Positions 17,436-25,617 of a DNA stretch of 64,000 nt are shown one piece after another. This DNA is from Pseudomaricurvus alkylphenolicus. GTDB taxonomy: Bacteria; Pseudomonadota; Gammaproteobacteria; Pseudomonadales; Cellvibrionaceae. The stretch spans positions 62,001 to 126,000 of the forward strand of contig NZ_JAAQPI010000010.1 in NCBI RefSeq assembly GCF_011683955.1. Reading direction: 5' to 3'. Position 1 is the stretch's first letter. Each line of letters opens with the position of its first letter. A program made the position numbers and the translations under genes. A model generated the notes under the pieces. The model was not told where the DNA came from. It saw only the letters and a program-made list of their open reading frames with translations, and did no database searches.

Positions 17436-18737
17436 TCAGGCCAATGCCTGCAACTGTTTCTGGTAGTGGTTGGCAAACGCGGAGGTGGCGTGTAACAGTG
17501 CCTGGTAGGCTTCGGCGTCCATGGCAATGTTCAACGCAATCATCCCGCGAACCGCCAGCCAGATACCGCGATCGAGCAGAAAACGGTGGTAGAGCTTTGC
17601 CACCTCCGCCGAGAGTGGATTGCGGTTTTTTTGCAGCAAGGGAGTCCGGGTTAATTGCAGGTTCATCACGGAACCTCCGCCGGTAAACAGCAGGGGAACT
17701 TCCGCTTCCTCAAAAATTTTATTGAGCTGTGCGCGTAGCAAGTCGCCGCGCTGGTTCAGCGAGTCCATCACCTCGGCCGTCAGGATTTCGGTCAGCGCGA
17801 CCGCTCCGGCGTGCATGGAAAAAACATTATTGTTGAACGAGCCCCCGTGGGCCGTGTAACCCGGGCGCTGGGCATCGTAGATTTCCATATATTCGCGCTT
17901 GCCGCCGAAGGCGCCGATGGAGAAGCCGCCGCCGATAATTTTGCCCAGCGTGGTCATGTCCGCTTCGATGCCGTATTTACCTTGCAGGCCGTGATAGCCG
18001 AGGCGGGCGGTCATCACTTCATCGACGATCATGGCGATGCCGGCCTGGCGGGTCAGCTGACGAACTTTTGCTGCGAATTCCTCGGTGGCGGGTATGCAGC
18101 CGCCGGAGTTGATCATCAGTTCAAGAATGACGGCGCCAACTTCCTGCCCGTGAGCGCTCATGGTCTGCTCAAATGCCTCGGCATCGTTGTAAGGCAGCAC
18201 AATGGTTTCAAAGGGCGCATTAATGGGGATATTGGGGTGGCAGTAGTTCATCACGCCGCCGTGATAGTTGCCCTCAAACACAATGACTTTGGACTTGCCG
18301 CTGTGTGCCAGCACCGTCAACAGGGCATAGAGGTTGGCCTCGGTGCCGGAGTTGGTGAAACGCAGTTGTTCAATGCCGGTAAACCTGGCCTTGATGGCGT
18401 CGGCCAGGCGATGCTCGGCGGGAATGCAACCGCCATAACTGCAGCCGCGCTCCAGGACCTCGCGGGTTTCCTGTTGCAGGCGCGGGTGTGAGTGGCCATA
18501 AATGGCGACCGTAAAGTCGCTGAGAAAATCCAGGTAGCTGTTGCCGTCGACATCGATCAGTCGGCAACCTTCGCCTCGTTCGAAATACGGGGGGTAGGGA
18601 GGAAAAAAGAGGTTGTTACGGGTGTTGCCCGCCGGCAGCGAGGCATTGGCCTGTTCAAACACTCGACGACTGTTGGGGGTTCTTTCGAGGTAGATTTCCT
18701 TCAGTCGTTCGATTTCCTGGTCAATAAAGCTGCTCAT
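17436..18737 (-). CDS. Class III aminotransferase, beta-amino-acid transaminase-like
   Basis: This 433-residue fold-type I PLP enzyme carries RFTNSGTEANL, FEGNYHGG, VLPYNDA, SGGCIPA, VDEVMTARLG and TTLGKIIGGG with the Schiff-base lysine. The combination strongly recalls characterised beta-phenylalanine/beta-amino-acid aminotransferases, a subgroup close to glutamate-1-semialdehyde aminomutase. It would convert a beta-amino acid to a beta-keto acid, the substrate type of the BKACE enzyme three genes downstream. It is the first gene of the leftward operon, with an AGAGGAG ribosome site before ATG 18737. Two TGACC-N4-GGTCA palindromes lie in the divergent promoter region upstream. The family is certain; beta-specificity is inferred from resemblance and context. 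Confidence 0.88.
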   Translation of the reverse strand: MSSFIDQEIERLKEIYLERTPNSRRVFEQANASLPAGNTRNNLFFPPYPPYFERGEGCRLIDVDGNSYLDFLSDFTVAIYGHSHPRLQQETREVLERGCSYGGCIPAEHRLADAIKARFTGIEQLRFTNSGTEANLYALLTVLAHSGKSKVIVFEGNYHGGVMNYCHPNIPINAPFETIVLPYNDAEAFEQTMSAHGQEVGAVILELMINSGGCIPATEEFAAKVRQLTRQAGIAMIVDEVMTARLGYHGLQGKYGIEADMTTLGKIIGGGFSIGAFGGKREYMEIYDAQRPGYTAHGGSFNNNVFSMHAGAVALTEILTAEVMDSLNQRGDLLRAQLNKIFEEAEVPLLFTGGGSVMNLQLTRTPLLQKNRNPLSAEVAKLYHRFLLDRGIWLAVRGMIALNIAMDAEAYQALLHATSAFANHYQKQLQALA

Positions 18738-18840
18738 AACGCTCCTCTGGCATTTGCTGGCGACAATGTGGGGGGTGTGGGGTGTTGGCGCGAAGCCAGG
18801 TAAATCTTATCGGGCGCAGGGTTGTATTTCAACACTTAAA

Positions 18841-18854
18841 TGACCCATAGGTCA
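18841..18854. promoter_or_regulatory. TGACC-N4-GGTCA operator, leftward aminotransferase operon
   Basis: The perfect palindrome TGACCCATAGGTCA lies 104 bp upstream of the aminotransferase start. Its core CCCATAGG is repeated as the inverted complement CCTATGGG at 18864-18871, giving an additional perfect 8-bp inverted repeat and possibly a degenerate second binding site. No convincing -35/-10 pair could be fixed for the leftward promoter. Confidence 0.75.
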
Positions 18855-18949
18855 TTAAAAATGCCTATGGGACACTGTGTGTTAATGTCGAAATTTGAGG
18901 ATTTAAGCCGGAAATGATTAATCTTTACATTGTAGGGCGACAATTTTTG

Positions 18950-18979
18950 TTGACTAAACTGACCTGTAGGTCATACGAT
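18950..18979 (+). promoter_or_regulatory. Promoter with operator inside the spacer, C45/pip operon
   Basis: TTGACT at 18950-18955, an 18-bp spacer and TACGAT at 18974-18979 make a good sigma-70 promoter. The spacer's last 13 bp and the preceding T form the palindrome TGACCTGTAGGTCA (18960-18973), flush against the -10 box. A bound protein would block polymerase. The gene start is 41 bp downstream of the -10 box. Confidence 0.8.
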
Positions 18980-19020
18980 TTTGGTATCCGATCATCGCTC
19001 TGAAACAAAGGAGTTGCAGT

Positions 19021-20079
19021 TTGAAAGACCTGCCATGCGACATCGCCTCCGCATTTGACAGTGAGCCGCTGCCACGCATCCACATCGAGGGCACCGGGCG
19101 GGAAAGGGGACGCGGCATTGGCGCCGCTGCCGCTGACCTTATCGCCAATAATGTCAATCTCTGGCTCGAGCGCATGGGTGAGCGTACCGGTTGCGATCTG
19201 GAGGGCCTGTGGACACTGGTCGAGCGTCACAGTCACCTGCTCTACACCGCCCGTGCCATTGCGGCGGACTTGCTGGAGGAGATCCGCGGCATGGCCGAGG
19301 CATCCGCTGTCAGTGAAAAGGCCATTCTGCTATACAACCTGGAGACGGAGCTGGAGTGGCTGGTACGCAGCCGGGGGAGAGCGTTTCCCCAAACCAGCCG
19401 TGCTCGTGGCAAGAGCTTTGTTGAGCGCGATTCATGTGGCCAAATCAGTCTGGGTTTCGAATTCTGTTGTGAAGTGTTTGATCAGCCCATGGGGCGCCGT
19501 GAACAGGCCCTGGTGCTGGATATTGCTGAACGTCTGCATTACCCGCGCCAGCTGCTGCTGACCACCGCGGGTAAACTCAGTCTTGTTGGCGTTAATGCCC
19601 ATGGTTTGGCGGTGTGCACCAATACCCTGCCGGATCTGGATTACAGTACGCGTGGTCTGGCGGCGGTGCTGGTGGCGAGAAGCCTGTTAAATCATGCCAG
19701 CCTGGAGAGCGCCGAACGCTATCTCCGAGCGGTGCCCCATGCCAGTGGCAAGCGTTATCTGTGCGCGGACGGTCGGCGTGCACTGAGTCTGGAATGCTCC
19801 GCCCAGGGGGTGAAGGTCAGGGCTGCGGACGCCGACAGCCGGCGTCGGGAGTACACGGACTGGGCCGATATAAGCCAGGCCGGAGACTGTCTGGATAAAG
19901 ACAACTGGCTGGCGGCCCAGAACGGCTATCAGCCGCTGCGCCGGAGTCTTCATTTCAATCCCGCCAGTAGGGCCATTTTTCAAGGGGTGGCACACATCGA
20001 CCTGAGCCGACCGGTGTCCATGAGCCTGTCGACTCCGCAACCCGGGCGAGGTAGGGAGCTGCAGCGTTTCAGCCTGTGA
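19021..20079 (+). CDS. C45-type acyltransferase/peptidase family protein (divergent)
   Basis: This 352-residue protein is related to the C45 / acyl-CoA:6-aminopenicillanic acid acyltransferase group, Ntn-hydrolases that activate an internal cysteine by self-cleavage. Family signs are the N-terminal GTGRERGRGIGAA, the GKLSLVGVNAHGLAVCTNTL block, and homology with the paralogue at 41838-42950 around that block and in HASGKRY. The candidate nucleophile is the Cys in DSCGQISL, but the following segment is shorter than in the paralogue and lacks the CTS signature, so activity is uncertain. The TTG start at 19021 is well supported by AAGGAG 9 bp upstream. It is first in a six-gene operon behind the operator at 18960. 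It would hydrolyse or transfer an acyl-amide bond. Confidence 0.75.
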   Translation: MKDLPCDIASAFDSEPLPRIHIEGTGRERGRGIGAAAADLIANNVNLWLERMGERTGCDLEGLWTLVERHSHLLYTARAIAADLLEEIRGMAEASAVSEKAILLYNLETELEWLVRSRGRAFPQTSRARGKSFVERDSCGQISLGFEFCCEVFDQPMGRREQALVLDIAERLHYPRQLLLTTAGKLSLVGVNAHGLAVCTNTLPDLDYSTRGLAAVLVARSLLNHASLESAERYLRAVPHASGKRYLCADGRRALSLECSAQGVKVRAADADSRRREYTDWADISQAGDCLDKDNWLAAQNGYQPLRRSLHFNPASRAIFQGVAHIDLSRPVSMSLSTPQPGRGRELQRFSL

Positions 20080-20126
20080 CACCATTTTTGCCGTGAATTC
20101 AACATTGACCGCTTTCTGGAGTAAGC

Positions 20127-21083
20127 ATGAGAAGACTGGACGATCCCTACTACCGACTCACCCCGGCCCTGGACAGCGGGCATCTGGACAGGGGGGATGG
20201 CCACAAGATCTATTGGGAGGAATCGGGCAATCCGCAGGGTGTGCCGCTGCTGTTTGTTCACGGCGGCCCCGGCGGGCGCAACGCGCCCAATTACCGCGTG
20301 TTTATGGACCCGGAGCGCTTTCGCATCATTCAGTTTGACCAGCGTGGCTGCGGCAAGTCCGAGCCATTGGGTTGCCTCGACAACAACACATTGCAGCATA
20401 CCCTGGCTGATATGGAGGCCTTGCGTCAGCACTTTGGCGTTGACCACTGGGTGGTGGCCGGAGGCTCCTGGGGCAGCACCGTGACCCTGGCCTACGGAGA
20501 GGCCTATCCTCAACATTGCCTGGGACTGCTGCTGGTGTCCCTGTGGTTATGCCGCAAACAGGATATGGATTGGTGGTACCAGGGAGTGGAAACGGTTTTC
20601 CCGGAGCTTTGGGAAACGTTTGCTTCGCTGGTGCCCGCGGAAGAACGCCAGGACTTGCGTACCGCCTTCAGTCAGCGGATTTTGCACGGCAAAGATACCG
20701 AACTTGCGGAGAAGCTGGCGAAACAGCTTTACCTTTATGAAGAGGGTTTTATGCGCTTCGATGCTCCCCTCGCGCCTCCCCCCATGGACAATGCTGTCAA
20801 TTACGGCCGAATATTCTCCCACTACGCCGCTAACAATTTCTTTCTAGAAGAGGGTCAACTCCTCAGGGACAGTCACAGGATTGAGAATTTGCCGGTTGTG
20901 TTAATCACCGGCCGCTACGACATGTGCACGACACCAAATAACGCCTATGCCCTCTATAAGCGCCTCCATAACGCCGAGTTGACCATCGTGCCAGGCGCGG
21001 GGCACAACCCAACCGAACTGGCGCTCTCGCGCGAAGGCGTGAAAGCCTGTGTGCGAATGCTTGAGAAAATTGATGTCCGTTGA
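20127..21083 (+). CDS. pip: Proline iminopeptidase (S33 alpha/beta hydrolase)
   Basis: This 318-residue alpha/beta hydrolase has the S33 signatures HGGPGG (oxyanion hole), FDQRGCGKS, the nucleophile elbow GGSWGS with the catalytic serine, GRYDMCTTP (Asp) and GAGHN (His). The N-terminus (LDSGHLDRGDGHKIYWEESG) is also typical of bacterial proline iminopeptidases, which remove N-terminal proline from peptides. GGAG lies 5 bp before the ATG. It is the second gene of the operon and overlaps the transporter gene downstream by 11 bp. Together with leucyl aminopeptidase, the C45 proteins and the CPBP proteases it strengthens the case for peptide-like substrates, though some homologues act on other amides or esters. 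Confidence 0.9.
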   Translation: MRRLDDPYYRLTPALDSGHLDRGDGHKIYWEESGNPQGVPLLFVHGGPGGRNAPNYRVFMDPERFRIIQFDQRGCGKSEPLGCLDNNTLQHTLADMEALRQHFGVDHWVVAGGSWGSTVTLAYGEAYPQHCLGLLLVSLWLCRKQDMDWWYQGVETVFPELWETFASLVPAEERQDLRTAFSQRILHGKDTELAEKLAKQLYLYEEGFMRFDAPLAPPPMDNAVNYGRIFSHYAANNFFLEEGQLLRDSHRIENLPVVLITGRYDMCTTPNNAYALYKRLHNAELTIVPGAGHNPTELALSREGVKACVRMLEKIDVR

Positions 21084-21969
21084 ACTGCTCACCCAGGCGT
21101 TTCTGCCCATCTCACTGGTGTTGATGATGGTCGGTATGGGCGCCGGCTTGCAACCCAGCGACTTCAGCCACCTGTTGCGCCAGCGGCGGGCGTTGCTGGC
21201 GGGGCTGATCGGGCAGCTGATACTGCTGCCCCTGGCGGCGGTGTCGACGGCGCTTGCCTTTGACGCGGCTGCCTGGTTTGCGGTTGGGCTGGTGATTATT
21301 GCCGCTTCACCCGGCGGTATTGCCTCCAACGTGGTGAGTTTTGCAGTCGGTGGCAATATGGCCCTCTCCATTGGTCTCACGGCGATCAGCTCCATGGCGT
21401 GCGTGTTTACCATTCCCCTGTGGGTGAGTCTGGCGCTGGGCTGGTTCGCCGCCGAGGAGGGAAGCATCAGTTTGCCATTCTGGCGAACTCTCTTGAGTCT
21501 GATTTCCCTGACACTGGTGCCGGTGGCTGCGGGGATGCTGTTGGGGCTTTGCAAGCCGAAACTGGCGGAGCGCGTGGAGCGGGTGTCGCGGGCACTGTCA
21601 CTGCCGTTTCTCTGTCTGGTCATGGTGCTGGTGGTCGTTTCGCAGTTTGAATTCCTGCTGCGGCACCTGGGGCAGACGGCGGTTCCTCTGCTGCTGTTTC
21701 TCGGATTGATGGCAACTGTGGCCATGCTGTTATCGAGGGCGTTTCACCTGGGGAGCAGGGACTGCAAGACCATCCTGGTGGAGGTGGGCCTGCAGAACAC
21801 CACACTAGCGCTGATGGTGGCGATGACACTGCTCAACGAGCCCAGGTTCTCGGTGATACCCGGCTGTTACGGTGTATTGATGTTCCTGGTACTGGTGCCC
21901 GTTTTTGTCTTACAGCGTCGAAGTGACGCTCGATACACTATTCTGAATTCAAGCACAGGAGAAAACTGA
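21073..21969 (+). CDS. Bile acid:sodium symporter family (SBF/BASS) transporter
   Basis: This 298-residue integral membrane protein has about nine to ten hydrophobic segments and the SBF/BASS family motifs MVGMGAGLQPSDF and ASPGGIASNVVSF, followed by EVGLQNTTLAL in the sodium-binding crossover region. Members take up organic anions with sodium. The ATG at 21073 overlaps the end of pip, implying coupled translation; a GTG at 21049 would add eight atypical residues. It is followed at once by a GPH-type symporter, so the operon encodes two inner-membrane carriers. An organic acid linked to the pathway is the likely cargo. Confidence 0.9.
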   Translation: MSVELLTQAFLPISLVLMMVGMGAGLQPSDFSHLLRQRRALLAGLIGQLILLPLAAVSTALAFDAAAWFAVGLVIIAASPGGIASNVVSFAVGGNMALSIGLTAISSMACVFTIPLWVSLALGWFAAEEGSISLPFWRTLLSLISLTLVPVAAGMLLGLCKPKLAERVERVSRALSLPFLCLVMVLVVVSQFEFLLRHLGQTAVPLLLFLGLMATVAMLLSRAFHLGSRDCKTILVEVGLQNTTLALMVAMTLLNEPRFSVIPGCYGVLMFLVLVPVFVLQRRSDARYTILNSSTGEN

Positions 21970-23379
21970 GTGTCCGGTATGAGTCTTACAACGGGTCAAA
22001 AGCTGGCCTATGCCATCCCGGGTCTGGCCTTGGCCTGGCTGATTCCACCCATGTACGCCATTCTCGGTGATTTTTATCTGCGTTACACCGAGGCAACGGC
22101 GGCGGGTATTGGCACTGCGATGATGATGTCGAAAATCGTCGACGCCATCACCGATCCTCCCGTGGGATACCTGTCGGATAAGACCGAGAGTCGCTGGGGC
22201 GCCCGCAAGCCCTGGATTTTCGTCGGGTTGTTGATGGTGATTCCATCATTTCATTTCTTTTTTTCGCCGCCGGAGGACGCCGGCAATCTGTATTTTGCCC
22301 TTGGTTTGGTGCTCTATTACCTGTGCTACACCTTAATCAAGATCCCGATGCGCGCCTGGCTGGGTGAACTCAGTCCCGACTACAGTGAGCGTTCAAAGAT
22401 ATGGTCCTGGATGACGATCTGTCTGCTGTTGGGTGGTCTGCTGATCATGCTGCTGCCGATCGTATTTTCCAGTCCGCTGTTGCCCTGGTTTGACTCGCCC
22501 GAGTTCACTCCGGAGGTGATGAGTTTTATCGGTTGGGTTGGTGGCGTCGGCATTGTGGCGACGCTGCTGGTGTCGCTATGGGTCGTACCCGGTGGCGAGC
22601 GCAACCCGGGGGAGAGTTCGGATGTTAAACAGTTTTTTAATATTCTGTTAGTCTCGAAACCATTTCAGCACTTTATGCTGGGATATGGGCTGAGCGCGCT
22701 GGGATACGGTATTTCTTATGCCGTCATGATCGTTGGTCTGACGTCATACTATGGTTTTGCCGACCGGTTACCGATCTTCATGCTGGCCATGATTCTGATC
22801 CAGGTTGCTTCCATTCCCGTTTGGGAGCGCATCGCCGAACGCAGCTCCAAACACGAGACCTGGGCCCGGGCCTGGGTAATTTGCGCCTGCTTTATGCCGG
22901 TGTTGTGGCTGTTTGGTGCCAATAGTGAATACTTCTGGGCGTTTGTTGCCTGTGCCGGAGTGATCAGCATTATGCAGGCTCCCCACATGCTGTTCCCGGT
23001 GACCATCATCAGTGACATTGTCGACTACGATACCCTCAAACACCGCACCAGTCGTTCAGGCAATTTCTTTGCGGTTTACACCTTTGTGGACAAGGTGCTG
23101 CATGCCATTGGCTTTGGTATCGGCTACTACATCATCGCGCTGTTTGGATACGACGCCAAGGCGGAGGTGAATACGGACCTGGCGGTGTTCGGTCTGAAGT
23201 TTGCCATTTTGGGCGTGCCCGCCGTCATGTTCCTGCTGTCGGCGCTGGTGCTGTTCAAGTTCCCCATCAATCGGCACAGGCACAGCATCATTCGTCGTCG
23301 TATTGAGCAGAGGGCCCGGCGTGAAAAAGCTCGCGCACCTCAAAGCAGCCACGCGGATTTTCAACCCCAAGAAGTATAG
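21970..23379 (+). CDS. GPH-type (glycoside-pentoside-hexuronide) MFS symporter
   Basis: This 469-residue membrane protein has twelve predicted helices and GPH-family signatures such as KIVDAITDPPVGYLSDKT and the RWGARKPWIF loop after helix 2, plus the central helix-6/7 loop. Members import sugars, sugar acids and related solutes with H+ or Na+. The GTG at 21970 abuts the preceding stop and follows AGGAG at a good distance; an ATG nine bases later is an alternative. The C-terminal tail is rich in Arg and Lys. As part of the operator-controlled operon it presumably brings the compound or a breakdown product across the inner membrane. Confidence 0.9.
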   Translation: MSGMSLTTGQKLAYAIPGLALAWLIPPMYAILGDFYLRYTEATAAGIGTAMMMSKIVDAITDPPVGYLSDKTESRWGARKPWIFVGLLMVIPSFHFFFSPPEDAGNLYFALGLVLYYLCYTLIKIPMRAWLGELSPDYSERSKIWSWMTICLLLGGLLIMLLPIVFSSPLLPWFDSPEFTPEVMSFIGWVGGVGIVATLLVSLWVVPGGERNPGESSDVKQFFNILLVSKPFQHFMLGYGLSALGYGISYAVMIVGLTSYYGFADRLPIFMLAMILIQVASIPVWERIAERSSKHETWARAWVICACFMPVLWLFGANSEYFWAFVACAGVISIMQAPHMLFPVTIISDIVDYDTLKHRTSRSGNFFAVYTFVDKVLHAIGFGIGYYIIALFGYDAKAEVNTDLAVFGLKFAILGVPAVMFLLSALVLFKFPINRHRHSIIRRRIEQRARREKARAPQSSHADFQPQEV

Positions 23380-23387
23380 AAAGCACT

Positions 23388-24272
23388 ATGACTCAACCCG
23401 AAATTGGATTTGCCGGCATCGGACTGATGGGCGGCCCCATGGTCGGACGTTTATTGTCCGCCGACTACAATGTCAATGTCTGGAATCGCACAGTGTCAAA
23501 AGCGGATGCACTGGTTGCCAGGGGAGCGACGCTGGCGAAGGATCTGCAGCAATTGGTGCAGCGCAGCGACATCGTGATGCTTTGCATGAGCGATACCGCT
23601 GCCGTGGAATCCATGGTGTTTGGCGAAGGCGGTATCGCAGAACACGGCGCCAACAATAAGGTTCTGGTTGATTTTTCCAGTATCGATCCCCTGGCCAGCA
23701 AGAGCTTCGCCAAAAGGTTGAAGGACCTCTGTGGAATGGATTGGATCGATGCGCCGGTTTCCGGCGGCACGGCAGGCGCGGAGGCGGGCAGTCTTATTAT
23801 CATGGCGGGTGGCGATGCCAGTGTGCTTGAGCGCGTGCAACCGGTACTGGCACCCTTGAGCCAGAGAGTCACCCATATGGGAGGGCCTGGCTCGGGGCAG
23901 ATGACCAAACTGTGCAACCAGATGGTGGTGGCCAATAATGCGTTGGTGATTGCCGAGATGATGGCCCTGGGGCGCTCGGCGGGTGTCGATGTTGCCAAAT
24001 TGCCAGAGGCGCTGGCGGGAGGCTTTGCCGACTCCATTCCCTTTCAGATCCTGGCGCCGCAGATGGCGGCCCATGACTTTACCCTCAAGTGGAAGGTGGC
24101 CACCCTGCTGAAAGACCTCAATGGTGCGGTGGAGCTGGCGAACAAGACCAGTGGCCAGATTCCCATGAGTCAATGTGGCGTGCAATTGCTGCAGTCTCAT
24201 GCGCACAGCGGATTTGCGGATAAGGATCTGTCGTCCCTGATCTGTCGTTACGAAGTTTCTGATTGCCCCTGA
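23388..24272 (+). CDS. 3-hydroxyisobutyrate dehydrogenase-family oxidoreductase
   Basis: This 294-residue beta-hydroxyacid dehydrogenase has an N-terminal Rossmann motif GFAGIGLMGGPM, the substrate-binding DAPVSGGTAGAEAG, and the catalytic lysine in GQMTKLCNQ. The family covers 3-hydroxyisobutyrate dehydrogenase, tartronate semialdehyde reductase and related NAD(P) enzymes. It lies 8 bp after the GPH transporter gene and 1 to 19 bp before the next gene, within the operon. A tartronate-semialdehyde or methylmalonate-semialdehyde reaction would connect with the Hyi-like protein at 1317, but the exact substrate is not resolved. Confidence 0.9.
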   Translation: MTQPEIGFAGIGLMGGPMVGRLLSADYNVNVWNRTVSKADALVARGATLAKDLQQLVQRSDIVMLCMSDTAAVESMVFGEGGIAEHGANNKVLVDFSSIDPLASKSFAKRLKDLCGMDWIDAPVSGGTAGAEAGSLIIMAGGDASVLERVQPVLAPLSQRVTHMGGPGSGQMTKLCNQMVVANNALVIAEMMALGRSAGVDVAKLPEALAGGFADSIPFQILAPQMAAHDFTLKWKVATLLKDLNGAVELANKTSGQIPMSQCGVQLLQSHAHSGFADKDLSSLICRYEVSDCP

Positions 24273-24291
24273 ATTGTCGAGGAAAGCCTCC

Positions 24292-25398
24292 ATGAAGACC
24301 GAGCCATTGCAGCGCATCGGGGCCACCCATGTGCTGTTCCAAGGGCGTAAGCTATCCTATTTCGCAGGTGGCGATTACCACGGATATAACGCCGATCCAC
24401 GACTAAAGGCGTTGGCCAGGGACACCATTGATAAATTTGGATTGAGCGCTTCAGCATCGCGCAGCACCACGGGCAACCACCCCTTGTACGGTGAGTTGGA
24501 GTTTGAACTGTGTCGGTTTATGGACGTCGAATCGGCCACCCTGTGTGGTCAGGGCTATGCCGCCAATCTGATATTTGCCCAGGCACTGCAGCAGGAGTTC
24601 GACCATCTGTTGGTGGATGAGCGTTGCCACGTTTCTCTCAGGGATGCCGCCAGATTGATCAAGCTTCCTGTCTCAATGTACCGGCACTATGATATGACTC
24701 ACCTCGAAGAGTTGCTCAAGACCAGGCAGGGGCGGAGTCTTATTGTTAGCGACAGTGTCGGTGGCATGTTGGGAGATATGGCGCCGCTGACAGAGCTGGT
24801 GGAACTGGCCCTTCAATACGATGCCCGGGCCCTGATAGATGAATCCCACGGCTTGGGGGTGCTGGGCAGTGCGGGGCGCGGAGGCGCCGAAGCCGCCGGT
24901 ATTGACAGCCAGCTGTGTAATAACGGCACTGTGATGCGTACCAGTTCCCTGGGCAAGGCCATTGGTGCCCACGGCGGGGTGATACTCGGCGGTGACGCAC
25001 TGGCTGAGCAACTGCAAAAAGTGCCAATGCTATTCGGTACCGCGACGCCGCCCTTGCCCTATGTGGCGGTGGCCAAGGAAGTCTTGCGTGGTTTGGGAGC
25101 AGACCCGAGCCCGGTACGGCGGTTGCAGGAGCGAGCCTATACGGTAAAGAAGCTGGTCAGTGACATGGGGTTCGCCGTGGAGGTTAACGCCATGCCGGTG
25201 TTTGCACTCAGCTTCGAGCCCCGCCAGCAAGCGTTGGCAAGGGAGCAGCTGCTGGCACACGATATTTATCCCGCCGCGATCAACTACCCCGGTTTGCCCG
25301 ACAGGGGCGTATTCAAGTTTATGCTCTCCAGTGCTCACAGTGAAAGCCAGATAGAGGCGTTGTTGAAGGCACTGGCGATAGTGTCCGCACAGCTGTAA
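24292..25398 (+). CDS. AONS-family PLP enzyme (KBL/BioF-like)
   Basis: This 368-residue fold-type I PLP enzyme belongs to the alpha-oxoamine synthase family (2-amino-3-ketobutyrate CoA ligase, BioF, serine palmitoyltransferase). It shows RSTTGNHPLYGELE, the cofactor Asp-Glu-Ser-His segment LIDESHGLGVLG, and the Schiff-base lysine in SSLGKAIGAHGG. Members join an amino acid to an acyl-CoA or run the reverse thiolytic cleavage. The ATG at 24292 follows GAGGAAAG; a TTG at 24274 is possible but less likely. It is the last gene of the operon behind the operator at 18960. A KBL-type cleavage to glycine plus acyl-CoA would fit a catabolic operon; the direction is inference. Confidence 0.87.
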   Translation: MKTEPLQRIGATHVLFQGRKLSYFAGGDYHGYNADPRLKALARDTIDKFGLSASASRSTTGNHPLYGELEFELCRFMDVESATLCGQGYAANLIFAQALQQEFDHLLVDERCHVSLRDAARLIKLPVSMYRHYDMTHLEELLKTRQGRSLIVSDSVGGMLGDMAPLTELVELALQYDARALIDESHGLGVLGSAGRGGAEAAGIDSQLCNNGTVMRTSSLGKAIGAHGGVILGGDALAEQLQKVPMLFGTATPPLPYVAVAKEVLRGLGADPSPVRRLQERAYTVKKLVSDMGFAVEVNAMPVFALSFEPRQQALAREQLLAHDIYPAAINYPGLPDRGVFKFMLSSAHSESQIEALLKALAIVSAQL

Positions 25399-25489
25399 TG
25401 GGTTCTTGGGGACCCGGTATCTTTGCTGCTCAATTCAAGAGTTGTCGACTGGGCAGTCACAGATTGATAGCGGAATTTGAACAATTTTC

Positions 25490-25518
25490 TTGTTTACATG
25501 ACCTTCAGGTCATATATT
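25490..25518 (+). promoter_or_regulatory. Promoter with operator inside the spacer, SDR gene
   Basis: TTGTTT at 25490-25495, a 17-bp spacer and TATATT at 25513-25518 form a promoter. The last 14 bp of the spacer are the palindrome TGACCTTCAGGTCA (25499-25512), immediately before the -10 box. The layout matches that at 18950-18979. The SDR start codon is 99 bp downstream. Confidence 0.8.
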
Positions 25519-25617
25519 GGCTGTATTAATCATTTCCACTTTGACGTTCAACAAAAATCTGAGGACTTTGTATCCGAATGTCGAAGTCGAAAGTCAGTCA
25601 TCAACAGAGGCATATTT

